From Pseudeuparius sepicola (taxonomy: Eukaryota > Arthropoda > Insecta > Coleoptera > Anthribidae): DNA of 64,000 nucleotides. Shown one piece after another: positions 1-11,579 of the stretch; the first letter of the stretch is position 1; each line of letters begins with the position of its first letter. The DNA is taken from positions 44,023,500-44,087,499 of the forward strand of contig OY987302.1 in the NCBI GenBank assembly GCA_963920635.1, written 5' to 3'. The notes below the pieces were generated by a model, which searched no databases, was not told where the DNA came from, and was given only the letters and a program-made list of their open reading frames with translations. A program made the position numbers and the translations under genes.

Positions 1-62
1 AATAAAGAAAGATGTTGATAAAGGCCATGTGTATAACGATGCATTTATCTTAGCTCCTGATA
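1..62 (+). CDS. KLHDC4: KLHDC4-like Kelch protein, internal exon (5' part outside window)
   Basis: This is the 3' end of a coding exon read in the frame starting at base 2. It encodes a KKDVDKG...FILAPD segment, which matches the stretch of KLHDC4 linking two Kelch repeats (human KLHDC4 has a KKDVDKG-type motif here). The exon stops at a consensus donor (A|GTAAGTAT), leaving one base of a codon. The exon at 8843 opens with the two bases that complete it, giving Lys. The frame stays open to a stop at 131-133, but that part is intronic. KLHDC4 is a poorly characterised Kelch beta-propeller protein of presumed scaffolding function. The left boundary is not visible, so this entry is partial. The match is from memory of the family, and the splice phase agreement is seen directly. 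Confidence 0.85.
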
Positions 63-1412
63 GTAAGTATATAGGTTGGCTCAATGATGTTTTGACAAAT
101 AGGTATAAGTGCGATTTTGAGATTTTTGGGTAAACTGAAAGTTGCTGACCAGTGACTAGAGATCATCTTAATTCAACTGAACGTAAACCACAAATATGGA
201 CAACAGCCTATGTAGTTTTGAGGAACTATTTTATTTTAGTCTAGCCACAGATAACTTAACCAAGATTGCCACAAAAGCTAAAATCAGGTTGTTCCTTCGA
301 TCACGGACAAAATTCTGTTCTCCATGATTCCTTGTTTACGTCGTAAAAGTATCGTCTCCCTGATCGCTATGGACGTTGTCATAGCAACTGAACACCTGAA
401 CACAGTATTAAAATAATTATGGGCTCCTTTGTAATAAATAGCAGGTGGGTATTTTATGACATGTGATAAAACTGGGTATAATGCTTAAAATTCTTAAATA
501 ATCCATAAAATAAATGGTCTTGTAACTTCGTGAAAATTGGTATACGGATAAACAATTGCAAGGAAATTTTTTTATAAGTTTTTATTTTGACAGATAAGTG
601 ACGTTTTTGATTTTTTGTAAAATGTCAAATTTGACAGTTATTGCAAGTTACGTGACCACGTTTACGTACGTCATTTTTTATCCTTGTACAGGGTGGTCCA
701 CATCACATTTTACCCCCTCTTAACTTATTTATTTTTCGAGTTATAGAAAACGATGTAGAGAAAAAGGTTTAAGGATTTTTGGTGAGCTTTTCATGGTCTT
801 ATTGAAATTGACGCAGGGTCACAGAATAACCAGGTAGATGCGTAAGTAAGCGGCAAACAGCAATTCGAGGCTGATTTGAAAGACGTATGTTGCCCGCACC
901 AATGCATTTATAAATTCGGGTGGTTTTATGAAAAAGATTTGGCGCACCAGTAGTCGAAAACAGTCGAAACTTAAAATATTATATTGTTCTTTTTTAAGTG
1001 ATTTACATAAACAAAAGAGAATATTGGCTATACAATTATTGTTAAACTACATACTTTTTCACTGAATTATTAAGAATATCTGAAACAATTAAAATAATAC
1101 ATCAGGAATTCAAAACGAAAACGAAGTATTCAAAAAAAGGTATAGGTATCAGCTGATCTTACAAGTGGGTTAATATATTTATTTTTCTATTAGTTTTTTC
1201 AGTTTTTGTTGAACTCATTAGATTGCGATTTGCATATATTTTAAGGTATAAAATATCCTTAATCTAACAAATAAATTAATTACATACATCGTACTTTAGG
1301 AAAGCGTGCACATGGATGAATGAAAGTATTTTGGTTATTTCGTTAAAAAAGATCGAAATTCCTTCGCTACCCGAAACATCATCAAAAAACGACAAAAATA
1401 TATTTAATATAG

Positions 1413-1634
1413 AGTGTGGATACAAAATTGTGGAATATTGCTTATATTTCTTAAAATATTCCTCCTATCAAAAACATGTTTTAATAAAAGTGTTAGGGGA
1501 AATTATTAATATTATTATATATTATTACTACTAAAAAGGAAGTAATTTCCCCTAACACTTTTATTAAAACATGTTTTTGATATGAGGAATATTTTAAGAA
1601 ATATAAGCAATATTCCACAATTTGTATCCACACT
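1413..1634. repeat. Hairpin: 93-bp inverted arms, 37-base loop
   Basis: Arms 1413-1505 and 1543-1634 are near-perfect reverse complements; for example AGTGTGGATACAAA on the left pairs with TTTGTATCCACACT on the right. The loop is almost pure AT. Likely a small foldback MITE. A structured small-RNA precursor is possible but unsupported. Confidence 0.8.
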
Positions 1635-1894
1635 GTTTATACTTTTCTAGTATTTAAATACCGACTTATAACATAATAATATAATAATAATAATACTACA
1701 CCTAACTACCTATAATATGTTCTCGACTTTTTACCTAGGTACTTACAACTCTTGATAGGTGCAATACAAAAATGTGGTCTCTCTCTGTTATCTATATGTA
1801 TCATTATGAATTGCAGACGTTTCATAATTATTATTTCGTCATCTTCAGGGCACTACAATCAACGAAATAAAATATCTCATATATTAGACGCGAG

Positions 1895-1921
1895 TAGGTT
1901 AGGTTAGGTAGTTAGGTTAGG
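1895..1921 (+). repeat. Short interstitial TTAGG-type tract
   Basis: Five TTAGG units, with a short break after the third, sit between 1895 and 1921. TTAGG is the ancestral insect telomere unit. At this length it is more likely chance or a repaired break than a telomeric remnant. Confidence 0.6.
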
Positions 1922-3360
1922 AACGGACAAAGACACTAAAATCTAAGGGCGATTCCGATTTAACTGCATTTTTGCACTAATATGACATGACAGTGACAAA
2001 AGTGCACTCAGCGAAAAAGTGCAGGCAAATCACAATCACCATAAATGTAAGTCCTCACATCAATACAAATCATATTATTTTATTTCGTTGAATTGTGGAT
2101 CTGGCACGCTAGCTGTAATTTATTGTAGTACCCTGAAGATGATAAACTAATGGTATTTTCGACTTGCTGTACTTGCCTGGTGCCAGTGTATATGTGTCCT
2201 TTTCCTGACAATGTGGAATGATAATTACAGAAATGCACTCAGTGCGCACTGAGTGCAAAAGTGCAGTTAAGTTGAAAATGCTATAAATTGTCGAAACACC
2301 TGCGATTTGGAAAAGTATCTACCTAGCTTTACTTCACGACACGACTGAAAACTGACTTTCAATGCATCGAAATCTGAATTTTCATAAAACAATGAATCGA
2401 ACATAATACGTTACCTACTTAGGTTAAATTAAATAAAATTTTATAAGAAACTGTGTTTTTGATGAATTGAAAACAAGTTTTAACACAAAAAAATCTGTTA
2501 TTTGTTTAAAAAAGTATTTAAATATTTCATATCAAGTATTTAAATACCAAATACTTTTTGTCAGTATTTGTAATTCCAAATACAAATAAGTACTAATTGT
2601 CTGTAAGTGGTAAGTATGTAAATACCGAGTATTTAAATACCAAAAAGTAATCTTGATTGGAAACTTCCACAGGCAGAATATGATGATACTAGTTTCTCTT
2701 CTGGATGATCTGTATCAGTACCAATACTTAGACAGCTCTGAATGCCACTATCCTTCAATAAAAAGATAAAAAAACTTAAAAAATTACTGTAAACAAATTC
2801 AAGTAGTAATTTAAAGAACTTTATAAAATCCAGGAAAGGTTTCAAAACTTCTACAAGCGCGCTATTGAGTCCCTTATACGCGCTGGCGCTATTATTTGGA
2901 TTGACATGATTATATTTTTATTGTATCATGTTAGATTGTGTATATTATACCCGTACGATAGACGATAGTCGACCGCTCCGCTCTGCGCTTTATTCCGAGC
3001 ATGCACCAGACTAAGGGAGCTGCTTTATACCGAACAGGCACTGGATTTTTGGAGCGGGCTCCTTCTCAAGAGAAGGGGCGGAGAAGGGGCTTTAAAGCGG
3101 CGCGGCGCTTGCTTATGCATCTGTCCTGTAATCTGTGGCAGGGTGTTCTGTAAAAGACGTTCAGACCAAACTTCTGTTTTTTACATGGAACAGCCCATAT
3201 ATAATCGAATTTTTGGAATCTACTCATCCCGATACCAATTGGGTGTTGGGAACCATCTGAACTTTTTTATTTGAAAGTCCTCCAAAAATCGTTCCTTTTA
3301 ACCTTCCTACCATTTTCAAAATGGAAATCCAGGGCAATCTGACCCCACAGCGATAATCAA

Positions 3361-5808
3361 GACACTCCAAAATCCTCATAAACCAATTTTGAACAAAAAC
3401 TATACAGGCAGTTCCAATCTACAGAGCGCCACAGTTGAGTAAAATAGGAATTTTAAAGGCATCTGGTAAGTCAAGAGTGCCTTGGAATTCAATCAAAACC
3501 AGTAGCGTGCCATAGGGGGGGCCCGGGGATGCCTGTGCCCCCCCCCCCCACCCTCAGCTCTAACCCGCCCCTTGTGCTCTAGTGCAATTGCAAAATTGAA
3601 CGTACAATCACAACAATATTATGGTCTGTCTATTATTTGTATTATTTTTGCGTTATCCCAGGCAAATATTTCTTTTAAAAGAACGGTTGGCAACGCTGCT
3701 TTGTTCACTACTTTGCTGCGCCGCCGCTCTTGACTTTCCTCTTTCAGTCTTTCCTCGCTCTTCGAGTCATCGGTACCTCCACCTCGCAAGTTCATCACTA
3801 ACCGTTGACTCTCCTGCTCTCACTGTTTTGTTAAAAATATTTTCCACCATACTTTGAAACTGCCCTGAAGCAGAAAGGTCGTTTAGCAGTTGCAGGTTAA
3901 ACAAAATTTTGAATTTCCAAAGTTGTTCAATGACTCAGGAAAGGACAAATAACTTATCATTACCAGCGCAGGTTTTAGGGGGGTGCTAGGGCGCTAATAG
4001 CACAAGCCGGTTAATTTTAGGAGGCGGTATAGTTGGTCTAATAACTAAAAATAAATCACATTTTGTTGCTATGTCACTCACAACTCACTCATTTTGATCG
4101 TCGTCTGCAAACATAACATCTGAAACGATCTCCTATTCATCATCTTATTTATCTGTACATTGAAGATTTTATTCCCCCCCTGGATTTTCGGACAAAAATA
4201 AAAATTTCTAAGTGAAAATATCCTAAATGCAGAATATAAAAACATTGATTTATCGATTGAATATAAATTGGAAAATTGTCATGTAATAATGTGTAACATA
4301 GATACATTTATTGAAAAATATAGGTTATTATTGTCAAGTAGCTAATAACTACCGATTCCACGAGACCTGGCTTTTCCCATACTAGCCCAGGGCTGTATAT
4401 GGTTTGGGGGTTCAAGCGCCTACATTATACATTATACTGTTATGATTTTGTAATTTCCTATACCTCTTTTAAACTATCTGTGCTTTATATTTCTAAAAAT
4501 TTGCTGTATAGCAGGTTTAAAAAGCAATGATTTTTCTGGGCTCACACTAAAACAAATTTCGAAATTTCTATTGGTCACAGTTGCTCTATAAAAGAAGATC
4601 GAGTAGGACTTCCTGGCTATGAGTCATAGTGGACAAAAAAAATAAAAACCAGTTAACAAGAATATGTTTTGCTTGGAATTTCTTTTCGTTAATTTAAACC
4701 GTTTGACCTTGAATATTTGAAAAATTTTCGCCTGCGGCGCAATTTTGTACCACAAGGATTCAATTTATATATATTTTTTAATTTCTGATTACCTCCCAAC
4801 TAAGAAGTTTAGTTTTTTGGGCAAAAGTAAAAAATTGAGAGGAAATATAACGCGTTTTTTAAACTTAGCACCCAGCGATAGTCAAGCTAAAACCGGCGCA
4901 GATCATTACTAGTATTGAATCAGAAACAGCGAAATTAATCGATTATGATAAGACAAACTTAAATCTGTAAAAATAAGAAGATTATTATTTTAGTTAAGTA
5001 GGCTGTGTTATTTATTTGTTTATAGCTTTACCTAACTCATAAAATATTATATAATTTGTTTACTTTGTTAAAACAAAAAAAAATGTAGGTACGACTTTTT
5101 TTTGGCGCCCTTAAAATAGCTCGCCCCCTCCGCCCTTTTACCCACGGCACGCTACTGCTCAAAACAGTTGGATGGCCAACAGGCCCATTCAAAGTTTTGG
5201 TGTGCAAAGATCAAATACAAAATATACAGGGTGTCTTTCTCTGTGCCATCTCAAAGTACTGAATTTTTTTGTGGTAAAAATCGACTGTATCAAAATCACC
5301 CCAGACACTAAACAAACTAAGTCTAAAAAATACAAAAGCCTGCCAGTCAGCAAATCCATATGAGTTAAGGTGGCTGGTGTGCTACAACAGGAAACACACA
5401 GAAAATATATCTTCTTAGGCAGTGCCTTGATAAAGGTCCAATAATTTAAATTATTTTTAATTTGTTGGTTGTCATTTTGTAAAAATAAATTACCTTTGTT
5501 TCTATTAATATTTTTTCATTTTTTCAATATTTCCCGAGTACTCTTGACCCGTATAAAGTTTCATACAAATTCAGAATTTTGAGATGGCCCAGAGAAAAAT
5601 ACCCAGTACATTTTTGTATTGAATCTTTGCACACCAGCACTTTGAGTGGTGCTGTTGACCATTCAACTGTTTAGAGGAGATTCCATAGCACACTTGACTT
5701 GCTAGATGCCTTTAAAATTCCTATTTTGCTCAACTTTGACACTTTACAGAATGTAACTCCCTGTATATTTTTTGTTCAAATTTGGTATATGTAGGTTTTG
5801 GAGTGTCC
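3361..5808. repeat. Foldback repeat interrupted by a hAT-type insertion
   Basis: The left arm (3361-3499 continued at 5166-5270) and the right arm (about 5575-5808) are diverged reverse complements. They share the segments AAAATAGGAATTTTAAAGGC, GTCAAG and GTGTGCAAAGAT. Removing the insertion at 3500-5157 plus one target copy makes the left arm continuous, so the foldback is older than the insertion. The loop lies around 5290-5560. Confidence 0.7.
3500..5157. mobile_element. Non-autonomous hAT-type DNA transposon
   Basis: Ends are CAGTAGCGTGCC at the left and GGCACGCTACTG at the right, a 12-bp perfect terminal inverted repeat. Flanks are ATCAAAAC (3492-3499) and CTCAAAAC (5158-5165), an 8-bp target duplication with one mismatch. 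An 8-bp duplication and C-A-G first bases fit the hAT superfamily. Just inside each end is a G-run or C-run, with about 1.6 kb of AT-rich filler. I see no transposase reading frame, so the element would need an enzyme in trans. Confidence 0.8.
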
Positions 5809-5941
5809 TAATTAACACTGTGGTGTCAGATTTTAATTAAAAAAAAATCGTTAATTGGTTTCTGGAAAATCATAGCGAATTGGGCGATTATCTCCAAAAA
5901 TAAAGGTTTTATGGGTTTGTATATGTTTTCAAGTGTAAATG

Positions 5942-6122
5942 CGTTGACTGACGTATTTATAAAGACTTCTCACGGCTATAGCTTTATGTCCTGGAAAACA
6001 GATGGCTCTGATGGCTAACAATGTATTCTGCATTGTATTTTATCTCCGGAAAGCGCATGGTGAGCCAAAAATGTGTCAGACGTGACAGCCGTGAGCAGTC
6101 TTTAATAATATATCAGTCAACG
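5942..6122. mobile_element. MITE, CGTTGACTGACG family, copy 1
   Basis: A 181-bp foldback starting CGTTGACTGACGTATTTATA and ending in the diverged complement ...CAGTCAACG. Flanks GTAAATG and GTATATG agree at 6 of 7 bases. Other copies are at 17207 (partial), 17880 (partial), 25370 and 50940. Confidence 0.75.
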
Positions 6123-8842
6123 GTATATGTTTGCTCCAGCCGTTGTTACAGTACAGGGTGTTCAAAAACTGTGTTTTATCACCCTGTATATTGGAAACAA
6201 AACGTGTGCGGTTAAATTGAGTATGAGAATTTTTTTTAAATAGTGCTAAAAGTTAACTGTCGCTTTGTAATCATCCAGACACAAAAGATAAGATTGATAT
6301 TTCCACTCCAGAGCAACATATGAAAATAATGAATCTTGAGTGGGAGTGGGCTCAAAATGATTATGAATGTTTTATGGGAACTGTTTTCAACATTTTCTCT
6401 CATTCTCAATTTAACCACAAACGGTTCATTTCTGAGATACAGGGTGTGAAAATTTAGGTTTGAGCACGAGTTTAAACACCTCGTATTGTAAAAGCGACTG
6501 AAAGAAACATATAACATGTATACATCATTGGTATCAGGATGAAGCGTAGATTCAGAAAAATTCGATAATATATAGGATGTTCCATTTAAAACATATGTCT
6601 ATTTTGTAGAGTTTTTACGGAACACTCCATATCAGTTTCAACAAGACTGTAGAAAAGCATTTGAATAAAGAATCCCAGGAAGGAGCATGTTTGGGATTAC
6701 ACACGACCGGGATATTTCCTGCATTTGGTGGGATGCCATTTCCGTTTTTAAAGTTGAGTTGTTTCGACAAATTAATCGAGGCAGAAATCATCATTTTTTT
6801 GTGAAATCTGTATCTACAATACAGGCTGATGGATTATTATCCTCAAAGATTTAGTTTTGGCACCACTGCTTTTTTATCAGTTTGATATTATTTTAATATA
6901 AAATAATTAAATATACAACTTGCATTTTTTGACAATCTTGCTTATTTTTCGGGAATGTAAATAAAATCTGTTTATCCGTCCTTGCTTAAAGAAATAAATT
7001 AAATTCCATTAATAGAATTAAATAATAAAATAATCTTAATAAAAGTCTTGTAACATTTTAAAATTTTGGTAATCCCTGGTCAACATTAAAAACAATTCCA
7101 CTATCACAAAGTTTAAAAACAAATAATAAAATTTAGATAGCTTTAAAATATACAAGTTCATATGAACTTTCCGTTTTATTTTTACAAGTTCTATCACCTA
7201 TTTAATTTTCCCGATTAAAACTTGAGACTCCCTTAGAATCCCTTGCTTAGATTTTCAATCTTATTTCAACACATTATTACTTATATTCAAGGCCATTCGC
7301 ACTAAGGAGTATAGTTCGGTCTAGGCATGACTGTCGGAGAGGTTATTTGGATTAGCGGGAGTGTACTGTATTGGGGATTTTTAGAAAAAAAAAGGACCCT
7401 AGATTTCTGTTTAGGATTACTTAAAACCTATCATAGAATTTTCAAATAATTCAAATATTTAGGTACTTTTTTCTTGCATTTTAGCAATGAAAATTGATAC
7501 AGGTGTGTTTTGAGTAACCTTAAATAAGAATCTGTAGTCAATTCTTTTCTAAAATAGTTAATAGTACTTTTGAAATTTGGGCCCATAAAAGTGATGTGAT
7601 GATTACTGTCCAAAAGTAAAGTTACCCACTCTGTTAAATGCACGTTTTGAACACCTACCTAACAAAAAGAAGTATCAAAATGGGTCATCAAATAAAGATC
7701 TTTCAAAGTATAGAGTTGGGTTATACGACTCTTTAATTTCACTCAAGTGAGCCGTTGAGACTGAATGTTATAGAATGCAGCACCAAATAGATAGTCGATG
7801 GCTCGGTTCTTGCTCCTCACAGAGCACTAGCGGCCACCAAGTTCGTTCATTCTCGTCGACTCGTTAGTTCATTTGAACGACACTCGTCGTTACTATTGGG
7901 AATTCAAGCTAAGTGATATGCACCTGGTGGCCAAATGCAGAACTAGTCTCGATAACATTCGTTTTTTCCTGTCCTATGTGTTTACCTTTGCCTGCCGTAA
8001 ATTTCACCATTTTATCACATTTTTCTTTTTTCTTGATTGAGCTGTGTTACATCTTTGTTTGTCGATATTAAATTCAATATATATCTTGATTTACCTGCAT
8101 CAATGGCCATGGCTTGATATAATGCCTTTTTTTTCTCGGAAACCTTACACGCCTGGTCAATAATAGTATTAGAAAAGTTGAAATATGCTTGCAGCGCCCC
8201 CCAACTCCTGCCTTTCATGAACAATGCATGTTTGCTGAATTTTAGCAGTGCAAATCTTTGGTCTATTTATCTCATGGAAACCTAATATTGTTAATATTGC
8301 CACATCTGAACCGTTTTGTTCTAAAAATTCCCAAAGACAGAAAGAATTGCGAAAATTCAGTACATACCTGCCCTAGAAACAACCTTTAAACACTGTTGGA
8401 TTTATGAAATTATCTCAACATATACAATTATTATAAAATAATAACATATAAACAATAAGCACACAAAACAATTACCAAAAATACAGAGGAAAAGTAAACT
8501 AAATAAATTGTTAAAAATCGCCGATCGAAAAAGTGAGGTTATATGAAACAATATCATCGACGTTAGTTCAATTAATGGCCACTTAGCACTGCGATCTTGA
8601 TTGAGTTCCCAATAGAATCAAACAGGAAATTGAAGTAATTGTGAACTTAATGACATAAATTATTAAATAGAACAAACTAAGGCCAATGCTGCTTTCCTAT
8701 CATCCCTGCAAACACCAAAATTTTGCTGGCACAGGCAATATCATCTCATGAATGGTGCAATTTTGTAAACAAAGTAGTACCTATACCACGTTGTTTAGAA
8801 ATTTCCCAAATAATAACCTTGTAAAGTTTTTTAATCTTCCAG

Positions 8843-9136
8843 AACATGACACTACTGGTATGAAATTCAAATGGCAACAAGTTAAACTTGGAGGTACTCC
8901 TGTCTCACCTAGGTGCAGCATGCCTATGACTGTAAGTGCAAACAACAAAATGGCATATTGTTATGGTGGGGTTTTCGATACGGAAGAGGATGAGGAGAGC
9001 ATTGCTGGGAATTTCTATAACGATTTTCTACAACTTGATTTGGAGAAATTAGTTTGGAGGGAAATTAAATTAACAGAGAAGAAAGATAAAGAAGCAAAGA
9101 GAAGGAATAAGGATGGAGGAGATGATGAAGGCGATG
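8843..9136 (+). CDS. KLHDC4: KLHDC4-like Kelch protein, penultimate exon
   Basis: Acceptor TTAATCTTCCAG|AACATGAC and donor GATG|GTAAGC bound a 294-nt exon, phase 1 at both ends. It encodes a Kelch blade: FKWQQVK, then TPVSPRCSMPM, YCYGGVFD, an acidic EEDEES run, then NFYNDFLQLDLEKLVWREI. The YGG and the W near the end are the Kelch repeat hallmarks. A lysine-rich and then acidic tail (KKDKEAKRR...DDEGDG) follows, as in vertebrate KLHDC4. The reading frame extends upstream to an ATG at 8752, but that ATG is intronic; the splice site is preferred because it restores the phase from exon 1-62. Both flanking introns are unusually long. Confidence 0.9.
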
Positions 9137-9282
9137 GTAAGCAGATACCTATCATCTATTATAGAAAAATATTGATACTCCAATTTTTTATTTTACAATG
9201 CCCTAATCTTACTTTAAATTGACACTATCACCCAAAAATGCACAATCTGATTTTTTCTTTTTTGTGCCCCTATAGGGAACTT

Positions 9283-10325
9283 GATCATTTTTTTAAAATT
9301 TCTTTAATATATTTGCCTATCTATAGAAAGAGAACATACCAAATATCAGCCCTCAAATCGCAATATTTAATTTGCAATAAATAATTAAAGTTGTGACCGC
9401 AAGCTATTTTAAACGACACGAAAAGCGCGGGAATGGTTGTGACATCACACCGCTCGATCGATTGGAAGGCAGTGACAGCTACACAGAATTAGGGAATGAA
9501 GAATGGAAATTGAACGTTAAAATAGGCAGTTCGGCGACCCATTTCCAGAGGGATCTGATGTAGGTCAAAAATGAGAACCCCCTAAAAGTTTAAATTTAAC
9601 AAGCACTTCTTTAACTGAATGCTGAGACCACGGGACTATAGTAATTCTTAGGTCCCGGGTTTAATCGCCCAAGAAGTTTTTTGCATTCTACCTCTTATAT
9701 TTATCACTGATTATCATTTGGACAATGGTTATTATGAATCTTATTACTCACGATCTACTCCATAGTGTATTTAAATTCAAAGTACTTACCTACCTAATAT
9801 AAAATTGTCAGTAGCAGGAAAAATGTAGTACATTGCTCGATACGTAAGCTCTTTTTGGCCTTGGAGATACTTTTAAGATCCGAGGCAACACAGGCGTTAA
9901 ACAACCTCAGCCAAAAAAGTGCGCTTACGCATCTCGCAATGTAAATAACTATTTAATACAGCATACTCTTTTCAAACATTATCAACAATATCAAGACTGA
10001 GATAAACTATATTATTAAGACGGATAGACAAGGATGGGATGTTCTCGTTGATCTTTGTAAACAAAGCTTGCGCGGTGCTGTAGTTTTTATACATGTGCCG
10101 CCCATATTAGATTATACATGGTACCGCCGCCCCCCAGAGGCGCCACCACCAACGAGTTACTTGACGTCACAACCAAGGAGGGCGCGTTACAAGAATGATT
10201 TGAATTATGCAGTTTGTAATTGCTTATATTTATTACATAAAAATACAAAAATAGTTATTTTGTGAACTGTGGTTCATTTAATGGCAATAAATTATGTTTG
10301 AAGGTAATATTTTTCAAATTTAATT
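9283..10325. repeat. Interspersed repeat with tRNA-like core, copy 1
   Basis: A block of about 1 kb that recurs at 58286-59245 in the same orientation. The shared parts include CCCTCAAATCGCAATATTTA, a GACCACGGGACT...GGTCCCGGGTTTAATCGCCC region, and the GC-rich segment at 10065-10200. The GGTTYAATCGC string resembles a tRNA B box. A 65-codon open frame at 10068 also exists in the other copy, but only as part of the conserved repeat. Probably a composite or tRNA-derived non-autonomous element. Confidence 0.6.
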
Positions 10326-10339
10326 TTTGTACAAGTTCC

Positions 10340-10640
10340 CCATTGCGATGTTTGTAGCATCGCGAACTACTTGGAGTGCATGATTTTCTGCCTTTAGTCG
10401 ACCTTGGTTCAATTCGGGGTTCACGGTATAATAGCTTTATCTGGGTGATTTACTAATTGTCTTACACTTACACTGGGATTACTACGGTTTCCTAGGGTTT
10501 TCCGTAGTACCTACTCGAGTGAATCCTCTCCCAGTTCTATCGGGAAAAGTCAGCCTTAACCGCAAGTGGCAATGAAGACGAAATAATAGTAATTGCCACT
10601 CCTCCCCCACACAAGCATTTTGTTCTTTGTTTGTTTGGAG
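10340..10640 (+). repeat. SINE-like repeat with B-box-like motif
   Basis: The segment GTCGACCTTGGTTCAATTCGG resembles a tRNA B box. The block from about 10355 to 10500 is repeated, diverged, at 62180-62384 and 63968-64000, where a hAT element splits it. The two share GATTTACTAATTGTC, TACACT and GGATTAC. This copy is therefore the uninterrupted version. The 3' boundary is uncertain. Confidence 0.5.
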
Positions 10641-11579
10641 TATTGTAGGGCGAGAATTATTATTTGTATTTATTTATTTAATCATATTATTCTAGTATAA
10701 ATTTGTTGCAAGACAATGTAGCAAAATGACCAATCAATGAATCAACCCATTCATATTTACTTATATAAAAACCACAAATGGTACAAATAGTGTCAAAATT
10801 AGTGTCTACATAAGTACACAGCATATCTCAAAGATATCCATGCATAAATCTTTTAGACAATCTAAAATAATTGTGACAACTAAAAAACTAGTCCAATGTA
10901 TAAAAATTTTACAAATGAAGCCACGAGTTTAATTCATTCTTGAATTTGCAATAGCCTGTTAGGTGTCTTATATCTGTGGTGATTTGTAGGCCTCGGAAGG
11001 AGAGTTCAGTTTGGTTATATGAGGTTTGTTCCAACTTTCAATCACAAATAGATTTCCAACAGTTTGCAAATCGTTCTCAACGCGCATGTCTGTAAGATAA
11101 TTGTTTTTCTGATCAATTTTTGTGTATGGTTGGAACAGCTGATAATTAATTTGAAGTTTATGAACCTAACCTTTTAATAAAATATAGATAGATCTCAAGG
11201 TTATAATTACCTTGATAGACCTCAAGGTTAGTGGTAACCTTGGATAGACCTATCCTAATTTTCTGCAATCTAATGATCTATAACTTATATCGTCGATGGA
11301 GGATCCTCAATCAACGCTTCTATTAATATGAGAAAGAAATGAATTGCTAAGAAATAAAACATGGAACATGTTCTGCTTGTTCTAAAGAGTTCACCTAACT
11401 CCTAATTTGGTTTGTTTTTCATATTACTAAGTTCCTTAGTTTTACCAAATAAAAATACAATGACTTGGGAAAATAAAAATGAACAAAAGCTCTTAAAATG
11501 TTTTTAAATTTAAAACTTCAAATTTTCGCCATCTAAATATTTATATATTTCAAGACTATAATACAAAGTATAAGATTCT

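Larger units (their letters stand above)
63..8842 (+). other. KLHDC4 intron (phase 1, about 8.8 kb), repeat-filled
   Basis: GT donor at 63-64 and AG acceptor at 8841-8842 after a short pyrimidine tract. Contents described separately: a 93-bp-arm hairpin, a TTAGG tract, a hAT-type element inside a foldback, and a TGACGT-ended MITE. Between 6150 and 6620 there are incomplete CAGGGTGTTC-type ends. I see nothing I can name in 134-1412, 1922-3140 or 6620-8842 beyond AT-rich sequence with scattered short repeats of the TATTTAAATAC type. Confidence 0.75.

Noticed and set aside
2..133. A short transposase tail at the left edge
   Set aside because: First suspected because the frame ends in a stop, but the KKDVDKG motif, the donor site and the phase fit show a KLHDC4 exon.
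2950..3120. GC-rich patch that might be an RNA gene
   Set aside because: No tRNA boxes or stable clover-like folding could be recognised.
8015..8224. 69-codon minus-strand frame
   Set aside because: No motif, no splice partners and no second copy.
8752..8842. ATG-started extension upstream of the KLHDC4 exon
   Set aside because: The splice acceptor at 8842 joins in phase with the upstream exon, so the ATG is intronic.
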